Origin: Oscillospiraceae bacterium
Lineage (GTDB): Bacteria > Bacillota > Clostridia > Oscillospirales > QAMX01
Reading direction: 5' to 3'
Assembly: GCA_902772625.1 (NCBI GenBank)
Contig: CACYBP010000113.1
Span: 1-7,202, forward strand
Length of the DNA stretch: 7,202 nucleotides
The stretch's first letter is position 1; the number at the start of each line of letters is the position of its first letter. The translations under genes and the position numbers were made by a program. The notes under the pieces were generated by a model that ran no database searches, had not been told where the DNA came from, and saw only the letters and a list, made by a program, of their open reading frames with translations. Positions 1 through 5,900 of the stretch are shown in pieces.

Positions 1-234
1 GCGGCCGCCGCGCCCGGCGCGGGCGACCCGGTGGCGTCTCCGCTGCCCGGCACGGTGCTGGACGTCAAGGTCACCGTGGGCCAGACCGTCAAGGCCGGCG
101 ACGTGGTGATGCTGGTGGAAGCCATGAAGATGGAAAACGAGATCCCCGCCCCCAAGGACGGCACCGTCACCTCCATCCTCACCCCGAAGGGCACCACGGT
201 GGATACCGGCACGGTGCTTCTCACCATCGCCTGA
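1..234 (+). CDS. Biotin carboxyl carrier (biotinyl-lipoyl) domain protein, C-terminal part, 5' end outside window
   Basis: This is the last 77 codons of a gene that begins before the window; frame 1 is open from base 1 to the TGA at 232-234. It carries the mobile biotin group of a carboxylase or decarboxylase. The biotin site EAMKMEN is visible, with the biotinylated lysine at bases 127-129. Before it come an Ala/Pro-rich stretch and the PLPGTVLDVKV strand, and after it the IPAPKDGTV and GTVLLTIA strands, so the flattened beta-barrel fold is complete. The Ala/Pro-rich lead-in and the EAMKMEN form (rather than the EAMKLMNEI usual in acetyl-CoA carboxylase AccB) suit the biotin subunit of a sodium-pumping decarboxylase (glutaconyl-, methylmalonyl-CoA or oxaloacetate type) or a pyruvate-carboxylase-like enzyme. 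That assignment is inference, because the partner genes are not in view. The GTG at 31 is an internal codon, not a start. A terminator follows, so this looks like the last gene of its operon. Confidence 0.93.
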   Translation, partial: AAAAPGAGDPVASPLPGTVLDVKVTVGQTVKAGDVVMLVEAMKMENEIPAPKDGTVTSILTPKGTTVDTGTVLLTIA

Positions 235-257
235 AAAGCTTCTGAATAAGTGAAAAA

Positions 258-292
258 GGGAAACAGCAGAAAGAAATTTCTGCTGTTTCTTC
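258..292 (+). terminator. Rho-independent terminator after the biotin carrier gene
   Basis: The arms AAACAGCAGAAA (261-272) and TTTCTGCTGTTT (277-288) are perfect complements around a GAAA tetraloop. The G260-C289 pair and two G-T wobbles extend the stem. The 3' side runs into a T-rich TTTCTTCC tract. The stem is A/T-rich with a CAGCAG core, so it is less GC-rich than the classic form, but its position 24 bases after the stop codon supports the call. A-rich sequence before the left arm could let it also work on the minus strand. Confidence 0.8.
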
Positions 293-372
293 CAAAAGTG
301 ACGAAAATCGACCGCTCTTCCGCAAGGGGTTGGAGAAGATCGACGAATTTTCGCACCGGGAGATTTTACCGC

Positions 373-401
373 TTTAAATCGATGGAGAATTGTGGTATGA
401 T
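373..401 (+). promoter_or_regulatory. Sigma-A-type promoter of the ATPase/oxidoreductase operon
   Basis: The -10 box TATGAT (396-401) is preceded by TGG, giving an extended -10 element. A weak -35 box TTTAAA (373-378) sits 17 bases upstream. Transcription would begin near base 408, leaving a leader of only about 32 bases before the GTG at 440, too short for a riboswitch. The stretch 293-372 between the preceding terminator and this promoter shows no gene. It holds only a weak possible pairing of CGAAAAT (302-308) with ATTTTCG (347-353). Confidence 0.7.
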
Positions 402-439
402 ACTCTCACGTTCCCATCGGCGCGAAAGGAGGGACGAGG

Positions 440-1111
440 GTGTATTTCCCCCAAAAACGCATCACGATCTACGCGGGGCACTACGGCTCCGGCAAGACCA
501 ATCTCGCGGTGAATCACGCCCTGGCTCTCCGGCGGGAGGGGAAACGGGTGAAGATCCTGGATCTGGACATCGTGAACCCCTATTTCCGCACCAAGGACAG
601 CGAGGCGCTTTTCCGGCGGGAGGGGATCGAACTGATCGCCTCTGAGTTCGCGGGCACCAACGTGGATATCCCCGCGATCCCGGCCGCGGCGCAGTCGGCC
701 TTCGACGACCGGGAGGCCTCGGTCATCATCGACGTGGGCGGGGACGATTCCGGCGCCCTGGCGCTGGGCAGATACCAGCGGGCGATCAACGACGAAGGGG
801 ATTTCGATATGCTCCTGGTCGTCAACCGCTTCCGGCCGCTGGCGCGCACGCCGGAGGATGCGGCGGAGATCGCCCGGAGTATCGAGGGCGCGTCCCGGAT
901 CCGCTTCACGGGCGTCGCCGCCAATTCAAACCTCGGAGGAGAGACCGACGCCGAAACGATCCTCTCGTCCGAAGAGTATACGAAAAGCGTGTCGGCTCTG
1001 CTGGGACTTCCGGTGGTTTACCGGGCGGTCCGGGAGGATCTTCGGGAGGCGCTCGGGAACAAGCTGGAAAGGATCCAGCCGGTGAAGATCACCGGAAAGA
1101 TCTGGTTTTAA
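440..1111 (+). CDS. P-loop ATPase of the MinD/ParA/CobQ-like (SIMIBI) class, function unknown
   Basis: A 223-residue soluble protein. The Walker A loop GHYGSGKT spans residues 13-20. The first hydrophobic strand after it ends in ILDLDIVNPYFRTKD (39-53), in the place of switch I. The strand VIIDVGGDDSGA (95-106), with D98, serves as Walker B/switch II. The overall pattern resembles ParA/MinD/NifH-type ATPases, but the 'signature' lysine of the deviant Walker A motif is absent: H14 lies in that region. No membrane segment, DNA-binding domain or cysteine cluster is visible. The start is GTG, chosen because AAAGGAGGG (425-433) lies about 6 bases upstream and no ATG fits. It is the first gene after the promoter and sits 41 bases ahead of the ferredoxin subunit gene. 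That suggests a role tied to the oxidoreductase, such as cofactor insertion, assembly or regulation (inference only). I do not recognise a named function. Confidence 0.88.
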   Translation: MYFPQKRITIYAGHYGSGKTNLAVNHALALRREGKRVKILDLDIVNPYFRTKDSEALFRREGIELIASEFAGTNVDIPAIPAAAQSAFDDREASVIIDVGGDDSGALALGRYQRAINDEGDFDMLLVVNRFRPLARTPEDAAEIARSIEGASRIRFTGVAANSNLGGETDAETILSSEEYTKSVSALLGLPVVYRAVREDLREALGNKLERIQPVKITGKIWF

Positions 1112-1152
1112 GATACGACCAAACAATTGCGAGGAAAAAGAAGGGACAGCAA

Positions 1153-1359
1153 ATGGCAAAGGTTACGTTCAGAGAAGACTGGTGCAAGGGCTGCGGGCTC
1201 TGCGTGGAAGCGTGCCCGAAGAAGATCCTTGCCCTGTCGGAAAAGCGGCTCAACAGCGCCGGTTTTCATCCCGCCGAAATGACCGACCAGGAAAAATGCA
1301 TCGCCTGCGCGTTCTGCGCCACGATGTGCCCCCACGTGGTCATCACGGTGGAGAAATAA
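1153..1359 (+). CDS. korD: 2-oxoacid:ferredoxin oxidoreductase, delta subunit (2x[4Fe-4S] ferredoxin)
   Basis: A 68-residue protein with two complete iron-sulfur motifs, CKGCGLCVEACP (C11, C14, C17, C21) and CIACAFCATMCP (C49, C52, C55, C59). This is the bacterial 2[4Fe-4S] ferredoxin pattern, in which the last cysteine of one motif completes the other cluster. As the delta subunit it passes electrons from the thiamine-bound intermediate in the alpha/beta core to free ferredoxin. The roughly 12-residue spread between the motifs (SEKRLNSAGFHPAEM region) is typical of KorD/VorD rather than free ferredoxin. The ATG has AGAAGGGA just upstream. The alpha gene starts 18 bases after the stop, indicating translation from one message. 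Subunit identity rests on context as well as motifs, because a free ferredoxin would look similar in isolation. Confidence 0.93.
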   Translation: MAKVTFREDWCKGCGLCVEACPKKILALSEKRLNSAGFHPAEMTDQEKCIACAFCATMCPHVVITVEK

Positions 1360-1377
1360 GGGAAAGGAAGAGGAAAC

Positions 1378-2439
1378 ATGGCAGACAAAGTATTGGTTAA
1401 GGGAAACGAAGCCCTGGGCGAAGCGGCCATCGCGGCCGGCTGCCGCTTCTTCTTCGGCTATCCCATCACGCCGCAGACCGAGCTTTCGGAATACATGGCG
1501 AAGAGAATGCCGAAGATCGGCGGGACCTTCCTGCAGGCCGAAAGCGAGATCGCGGCCATCAACATGGTGCTCGGCGCCGCCTCGGCCGGCGCGAGAGCCA
1601 TGACCTCCAGCTCCAGCCCCGGTATCTCCCTGAAGGGAGAGGGCATCTCCTACATCGCCGGAAGCGACCTGCCCGCGGTGATCGTGAATATCCAGCGCGG
1701 CGGCCCCGGCCTCGGCGGCATCCAGCCCTCCCAGTCGGATTATTTCCAGGCCACCAAGGGCGGCGGACACGGGGATTACCATCTGATCGTCCTGGCGCCC
1801 AACTCGGTGCAGGAGATCGTCAGCCTGACCTTCGACGCCTTTGACCTGGCAGACCTTTACCGGATGCCGGTGATGATCCTGGGCGACGGAATGCTGGGTC
1901 AGATGATGGAGCCGGTGGTCTTCCCGGAGCACAGCGAACGGGTCCTCCCCGAAAAGACCTGGGCGACGAATACCACCAAAGGCCTTCGCAAAAAGAACAT
2001 CATCAATTCTCTCTATATCAAGCCCGACGTACTGGAAAAGATCAATTTCGAACGCTACGCCCGCTACGCCGAGGTGGAAAAGAAGGAAGCCCGGTTCGAG
2101 GGCTATCTCCTGGAGGACGCCGAGCTGGTGATCACGGCCTACGGCGCCACCTCCCGTATTTCGCGCAACGCGGTGAATGCTCTGCGCGAAAAAGGGATCA
2201 AGGCGGGACTTCTCCGGCCCATCACTCTCTGGCCCTTCCCGAAGGAGGCTTACCAGGCCGCGGCGAAGACCGCGAAGGCCTTCCTGACGGTGGAGATGAG
2301 CATGGGGCAGATGATCGAGGACGTCAGACTCGCCATCGACTGCGCGCGTCCGGTGCATTTCTGCGGCCGGACCGGCGGCATGATCCCCACCCCCGGCGAG
2401 ATCGAGGCCAAGGCCGAAGAGATCGCCCGGGCGTTTTAA
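1378..2439 (+). CDS. vorB: 2-oxoacid:ferredoxin oxidoreductase, alpha subunit (KorA/VorB type)
   Basis: A 353-residue subunit carrying the thiamine-diphosphate pyrimidine-binding domain and the transketolase-C-like domain. Visible family motifs are GYPITPQTE (27-35), the acidic QAESEIAA segment (53-60, containing the glutamate expected to activate the cofactor), the serine-rich TSSSSPGISLKGEGI loop (76-90), RGGPGLGG (107-114) and PVMILGDGMLGQMMEPV (164-180). The length and lack of a fused gamma domain match four-subunit enzymes. The sequence style matches proteins usually annotated VorB (3-methyl-2-oxobutanoate dehydrogenase subunit), but 2-oxoglutarate enzymes (KorA) are close relatives and substrate cannot be settled by eye. 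The ATG is preceded by GGAAGAGG. The beta gene follows after 24 bases. No truncation or missing core motif is seen. Confidence 0.94.
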   Translation: MADKVLVKGNEALGEAAIAAGCRFFFGYPITPQTELSEYMAKRMPKIGGTFLQAESEIAAINMVLGAASAGARAMTSSSSPGISLKGEGISYIAGSDLPAVIVNIQRGGPGLGGIQPSQSDYFQATKGGGHGDYHLIVLAPNSVQEIVSLTFDAFDLADLYRMPVMILGDGMLGQMMEPVVFPEHSERVLPEKTWATNTTKGLRKKNIINSLYIKPDVLEKINFERYARYAEVEKKEARFEGYLLEDAELVITAYGATSRISRNAVNALREKGIKAGLLRPITLWPFPKEAYQAAAKTAKAFLTVEMSMGQMIEDVRLAIDCARPVHFCGRTGGMIPTPGEIEAKAEEIARAF

Positions 2440-2463
2440 GCGGACGAAAGGAGCGACAAGAAA

Positions 2464-3210
2464 GTGAGCATAGTATTTGAACGTCCCAAGGCGCTTTCCG
2501 ACGTCTTGATGCATTACTGCCCGGGCTGCACCCACGGCATCGCCCACCGGCTGGTGGCCGAGGTGCTGGACGAGCTGGGCGTATGCGACAACACCGTGGG
2601 CGTGGCTCCGGTGGGCTGCGCGGTGTTTGCCTACAACTATTTTGAATGCGATATGATCGAGGCGGCCCACGGCCGCGCTCCCGCGGTGGCCACCGGCGTG
2701 AAGCGGGTGCTGCCGAACGCGGTGGTCTTCACCTATCAGGGCGACGGCGACCTGGCCGCCATCGGCACCGCCGAAACGGTCCATGCCGCCACCCGCGGCG
2801 AAAATATCACCGTCATTTTCATCAACAACACCAACTACGGCATGACCGGCGGCCAGATGGCGCCCACCACCCTTCCGGGTCAGGTGACCACCACCACGCC
2901 CTACGGCCGCGATCCCAAGCTGATCGGCTATCCCATCCGGGTGTGCGAGCTGCTTTCGACCCTGACCGGCACGGCTTACGCCGAGAGAGTCGCCCTCAAC
3001 AACGTCAAAAACGTCCGGAATGCCAAAAAAGCCATTAAAAAGGCCTTTGAGTATCAGTTGGCGGGGAAGGGCTTCTCCATCGTGGAGATCCTCTCCACCT
3101 GCCCCACCAACTGGGGCATGAGCCCGGTGGAGGCCACCAAATGGCTGGAGGAGAACATGATCCCCTACTATCCTCTGGGCGTTTACAAGGATATCGGAGG
3201 TGACAAATAA
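2464..3210 (+). CDS. korB: 2-oxoacid:ferredoxin oxidoreductase, beta subunit (thiamine-diphosphate binding)
   Basis: A 248-residue subunit that binds the diphosphate and magnesium of thiamine diphosphate and, in this family, a [4Fe-4S] cluster. Motifs are CPGCTHG (19-25), VGCAVFA (50-56), [14 protein letters not shown] (68-81), GDGD (93-96) opening the cofactor motif, and [16 protein letters not shown] (121-136), whose asparagines and GMTGGQ are the family hallmark. Cysteines C19, C22 and C52 fit the cluster ligands; the fourth is not assigned here. The start is GTG at 2464, supported by AAAGGAG (2447-2453) ten bases upstream. The start sits right before the conserved N-terminal segment, so no longer form is likely. 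Its stop codon shares one base with the ATG of the gamma gene (TAATG), a sign of translational coupling and of stoichiometric subunit synthesis. Confidence 0.94.
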   Translation: MSIVFERPKALSDVLMHYCPGCTHGIAHRLVAEVLDELGVCDNTVGVAPVGCAVFAYNYFECDMIEAAHGRAPAVATGVKRVLPNAVVFTYQGDGDLAAIGTAETVHAATRGENITVIFINNTNYGMTGGQMAPTTLPGQVTTTTPYGRDPKLIGYPIRVCELLSTLTGTAYAERVALNNVKNVRNAKKAIKKAFEYQLAGKGFSIVEILSTCPTNWGMSPVEATKWLEENMIPYYPLGVYKDIGGDK

Positions 3211-3743
3211 TGGCCGGAAGAATGCTTTTGGCGGGCTTCGGCGGACAGGGGATCCTGTTCGCGGGAAAGCTTTTCACCTACGCGGGCATGCTGGAGGGCA
3301 AAAACGTCACCAACATCCCGGAATACGGCCCCGAAATGCGGGGCGGCACCTGCAACTGCTCGGTGATCATCGACGAGGAACCCATCGGCTCTCCGCTGGT
3401 GCTGGAGCCGGATATCCTGATCGCCATGAACCTTCCCTCCCTGGACCGGTTTGAAAAGACGGCGGCCCCGGGCGCAAAGATCTTCGTCGACAGCACCCTC
3501 ATCGGCCGCAAGGTCCTCCGGGACGACGTGGAGGCCTTCTATATCCCCGCCACGGGGCTTGCCTCCGACGCCGGGATCCCCAAGCTTGCCAACGTGATCA
3601 TCGTGGGCAAGGTCATCCGGGAGACCGGGATCTGCTCCATGGAGATCATGGACAAGGTCCTGGAAAAGGTGGTCCCGCCCACGCGCGCTCACCTCATCGC
3701 CCCCAACAAGAAAGCGCTGGAGATCGGATACGAATTCGCCTGA
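3210..3743 (+). CDS. korC: 2-oxoacid:ferredoxin oxidoreductase, gamma subunit
   Basis: A 177-residue subunit of the pyruvate/ketoisovalerate oxidoreductase catalytic-domain family, thought to take part in coenzyme A binding and complex stability. It opens with the glycine-rich GFGGQGI (9-15). The conserved EYGPEMRGGTCNC (38-50) and the PDILIAMN segment (68-74) follow. Residues 110-145 (the YIPATGLASDAGIPKLANVI region) match the typical second half. Length is normal for the stand-alone gamma subunit. The start overlaps the beta stop by one base and has a near-perfect GGAGGTGA (3196-3203) six bases upstream. With delta, alpha and beta it completes one four-subunit enzyme, so nothing is missing. 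A 39-base gap to the next gene contains only a 5-bp hairpin (3754-3767) and no clear promoter or terminator. Confidence 0.93.
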   Translation: MAGRMLLAGFGGQGILFAGKLFTYAGMLEGKNVTNIPEYGPEMRGGTCNCSVIIDEEPIGSPLVLEPDILIAMNLPSLDRFEKTAAPGAKIFVDSTLIGRKVLRDDVEAFYIPATGLASDAGIPKLANVIIVGKVIRETGICSMEIMDKVLEKVVPPTRAHLIAPNKKALEIGYEFA

Positions 3744-3782
3744 TCTCCGCACCCGATCTCCGGATCGAGAAAGGAGAAGCAT

Positions 3783-4811
3783 ATGACCTGGATCTATGCC
3801 GCAATCGTACTGGCCGTGGTGGCTTTCATCGCCGCCGGCATCACCGTGGACAAGCGTGAATTCCGCGACGGCGCGGGCAACATCCGCAAGACCTCCGCCC
3901 GCACCTGGAAGATGAACAAGAAAATGTTCCTTGCGCTCCTGCCGCTGCTCCTGGTCATCGGCGGATGCATCACCAGCATCCCCGCCGGACACACCGGCGT
4001 TATCGTCACCTTCGGCAAGGTGGAGGGCAAGGTCCTCACCGAGGGCATCCACGCCATCCTTCCCTACCAGGAGGTGGTCCTGTTCGATAACCGCGTGCAG
4101 AAGCGCTCCTTCGAGCTGGAGGCCTTCTCCTCGGATATCCAGCAGACCAACGTCACCGGCTCGGTCAACTTCACGGTCACCAAGAGCGAATCTCAGAACC
4201 TCTACCAGAACGTGGGCGTGAACTATTACGACACGGTGATCTATCCCCGGCTTCTGGAGGATATCAAGCTGGTCTTCTCCCGCTACACCGCCGAGGGTCT
4301 GATCGGCAACCGGACGGTGCTTTCGGACGAATCCTGCGACCTGATCAAAAAGGATCTCGCGGCCTACGCCATCGAGGTGGTCACGGTGAACATCGAAAAC
4401 ATCGACTTCACCGACACCTTTACCGACGCGGTGGAGGCCAAGCAGGTGGCCCAGCAGAATAAATTGACCACCGAGACCCAGCAGGAGGCCGAGATCGTCA
4501 TCGCCAAGGCCGAGGCCGAAAGAAAGGTCATTGCCGCCGAGGCCGAAGCCGAGCGCGCCAAGATCGCCGCCGACGCCGAGGCCTACGCCGTCAAGGTCAA
4601 GGCCGAGGCCGAGGCCGAAGCCAACCGGAAGCTTGCCGAATCCATCACCCCCGACCTGATTCAGTATCAGGAGATCATGAACTGGAACGGCGAACTGCCC
4701 GACGTGGTGGGCGGGGAGAGCGTTTTCCCCATCTATAACGTGGGAGGAGAGTCCTCCTCCGGCGGCGGGAATTCCGGCGGACAGACGCCGCCCGTGACCC
4801 CCGCAGAGTAA
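3783..4811 (+). CDS. SPFH/Band 7 (prohibitin-like) membrane protein
   Basis: A 342-residue protein. Two hydrophobic segments (about 3-20 and 47-62) flank a strongly basic loop (K24, R25, R28, R35, K36, R40, K43, K46, K47). The Band 7/SPFH domain starts at IPAGHTGVIVTFGKV (66-80) and runs to about 215. A long Ala/Glu/Lys-rich coiled coil (about 215-285, EAEAEAERAK-type repeats) follows, then a Gly/Ser/Pro-rich tail (321-342). SPFH proteins form large membrane rings or scaffolds, often working with membrane proteases. By the positive-inside rule the basic loop would be cytoplasmic and the SPFH domain outside, as in HflK/HflC (inference). The ATG has AAAGGAG (3770-3776) six bases upstream. A second ATG at 3912 would give a lipoprotein-like N terminus but has no convincing ribosome binding site. 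It is the last gene before the terminator and seems part of the oxidoreductase operon, though its link to that enzyme is unknown. Confidence 0.9.
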   Translation: MTWIYAAIVLAVVAFIAAGITVDKREFRDGAGNIRKTSARTWKMNKKMFLALLPLLLVIGGCITSIPAGHTGVIVTFGKVEGKVLTEGIHAILPYQEVVLFDNRVQKRSFELEAFSSDIQQTNVTGSVNFTVTKSESQNLYQNVGVNYYDTVIYPRLLEDIKLVFSRYTAEGLIGNRTVLSDESCDLIKKDLAAYAIEVVTVNIENIDFTDTFTDAVEAKQVAQQNKLTTETQQEAEIVIAKAEAERKVIAAEAEAERAKIAADAEAYAVKVKAEAEAEANRKLAESITPDLIQYQEIMNWNGELPDVVGGESVFPIYNVGGESSSGGGNSGGQTPPVTPAE

Positions 4812-4817
4812 GTAACC

Positions 4818-4857
4818 AAAGCCCGCGGAAAGCGCAAGCCTTCCGCGGGCTTTCTTC
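4818..4857 (+). terminator. Rho-independent terminator closing the six-gene operon
   Basis: The arms AAAGCCCGCGGAA (4818-4830) and TTCCGCGGGCTTT (4841-4853) pair perfectly over 13 bp. They enclose a 10-base loop and lead into TTTCTTC. It starts seven bases after the stop codon of the SPFH gene. The A-run before the left arm could give some activity on the minus strand too. Confidence 0.93.
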
Positions 4858-4935
4858 ATGGGACTGTACCGGTTTTCGCGTATCAATAAGGACCCCGGGG
4901 GCCGGGGGCGGCCCGCCTCGAAGGCTGCCGGGCAA

Positions 4936-4981
4936 AAAGCGCTCCCGGTAAGAAAAGACGCGGGGAACGCTTTACTTTTTT
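4936..4981 (+). terminator. Possible second terminator overlapping the next promoter
   Basis: AAAGCGCTCCC (4936-4946) can pair with GGGAACGCTTT (4963-4973) over 10 of 11 positions, with one C-A mismatch and a 16-base loop. Six T residues (4976-4981) follow. The T-rich side contains the -35 box of the transketolase promoter. A rival hairpin, CCGGG (4928-4932) with CCCGG (4944-4948), would use part of the left arm. The long loop and mismatch make this uncertain in such GC-rich DNA; it may simply back up the stronger terminator upstream. The rest of the gap 4858-5065 is GC-rich and shows no gene. Confidence 0.4.
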
Positions 4982-4999
4982 CCCGGATTTCGCTATAAT
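4971..4999 (+). promoter_or_regulatory. Sigma-A-type promoter of the transketolase genes
   Basis: A consensus TATAAT (4994-4999) lies 17 bases after TTTACT (4971-4976), which matches four of six -35 consensus positions. The predicted start is near 5006, giving a leader of about 60 bases. The leader is G-rich and holds a small hairpin, GGCGG (5024-5028) with CCGCC (5032-5036). No known riboswitch is recognisable. Confidence 0.85.
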
Positions 5000-5065
5000 A
5001 GACGGGACGGGGGGATCGCCGGGGGCGGCCTCCGCCGGAAACGATTTGAGAAAGGAACGAAAGCC

Positions 5066-5899
5066 ATGCTTTCAGAAAAGGAAGTACGCTCCCTTGCCTC
5101 CGCGGCGAAGGAGATCCGCATCCTGAGCCTGGAGATGATCGGGCACGCGGGGAAGGGGCACCTGGGCGGCGCTCTGTCCATCGCGGACGTTCTGGCGCTT
5201 TTATATTTCAAACGGGCAAAAATCGATCCCAAGGATCCGAAATGGGAGGGGCGCGACCGCATCGTTCTTTCCAAGGGACACGCGGGCACCGCGCTCTACG
5301 CGGCGCTTTCTCTCCGGGGCTTTTTCCCGCGGGAGGTCTGTTACACCCTGAATCAGAACGGCACCTCTCTTCCGAGCCACGTGGACATGCGGAAGGTTCC
5401 CGGCGTCGATATGACCGCCGGGTCGCTCGCGCAGGGCTTCTCGGCCGCGGTGGGAATGGCGCTGGCCGGAAAGCTGGACAAAAAAGACTATAAGGTCTAT
5501 GCCATCGTCGGCGACGGCGAAAGCCAGGAGGGCCAGATCTGGGAGGCCGCGATGCTCGCGGGCAACCGGAAGCTTTCCAATCTCATCGCCTTCACCGACA
5601 ACAACGGCATGCAGATCGACGGCACCACCGACGAGATCAACTCTCTGGAGCCGCTGGATCAGAAATGGGCCGCCTTCAACTGGCACGTGATCAAGGTCGA
5701 CGGCCACGATATCGCCGAGATCGACCGCGCTCTCGACGAGGCGGAAACGGTGAAGGACAAGCCGGTCATGATCCTCCTCAAGACCGTGAAGGGCAAGGGA
5801 GTCTCCTTTGCCGAGGGCAAGGTCTCGTCCCACAGCATGACCTACGGCGTGGCGGAGGCCGAAGCCGAGGCCGCCCGCATCAGGAAGGAGGACGAGTGA
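5066..5899 (+). CDS. Transketolase, N-terminal half (split enzyme)
   Basis: A 277-residue subunit equal to the first third to half of a full transketolase: the domain binding the diphosphate of thiamine diphosphate. Seen motifs are GHAGKGHLGGALS (26-38, with H32 in the conserved GH position), SKGHAGTALYAAL (69-81), LPSHVDM (102-108), GSLAQG (119-124; many relatives have SLGQG) and the cofactor motif GDGESQEGQIWEA (149-161) leading to DNN (178-180), which supplies the magnesium ligand. The enzyme moves two-carbon units between sugar phosphates in the non-oxidative pentose phosphate pathway. Separate N and C genes are common in archaea and many Firmicutes, so this is not a broken gene. The ATG has AAAGGA (5051-5056) upstream. 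The C-terminal half starts one base after the stop codon, so the pair should be made together and form the active site jointly. The end is Ala/Glu-rich and charged. Confidence 0.95.
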   Translation: MLSEKEVRSLASAAKEIRILSLEMIGHAGKGHLGGALSIADVLALLYFKRAKIDPKDPKWEGRDRIVLSKGHAGTALYAALSLRGFFPREVCYTLNQNGTSLPSHVDMRKVPGVDMTAGSLAQGFSAAVGMALAGKLDKKDYKVYAIVGDGESQEGQIWEAAMLAGNRKLSNLIAFTDNNGMQIDGTTDEINSLEPLDQKWAAFNWHVIKVDGHDIAEIDRALDEAETVKDKPVMILLKTVKGKGVSFAEGKVSSHSMTYGVAEAEAEAARIRKEDE

Positions 5900-5900
5900 G

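Noticed and set aside
302..353. Possible hairpin CGAAAAT/ATTTTCG with GCAA loop in the gap before the ATPase gene
   Set aside because: Only the outer seven pairs are clean and the inside pairs poorly; it lies upstream of the promoter, so it would not be in the operon message.
250..645. + strand open frame across the terminator and promoter into the ATPase gene
   Set aside because: It crosses a terminator hairpin, has Arg/Gly-rich out-of-frame composition, and overlaps the ATPase gene in another frame.
1108..2784. Long minus-strand open frame of 558 codons
   Set aside because: It lies opposite the oxidoreductase genes, is rich in His, Gly, Arg and Leu as expected of the complement of GC-rich coding DNA, and shows no domain or ribosome binding site.
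3742..3767. Direct repeat GATCTCCG (3742 and 3755) and a 5-bp hairpin CGATC/GATCG before the SPFH gene
   Set aside because: Too short to separate from chance; no T-run or operator-like spacing.
3183..4886. Long minus-strand open frame of 567 codons with Gly/Leu/Asp repeats
   Set aside because: The repeats are the reverse complement of the Ala/Glu coiled-coil codons of the SPFH gene; the + strand gene has clear motifs and a good start.
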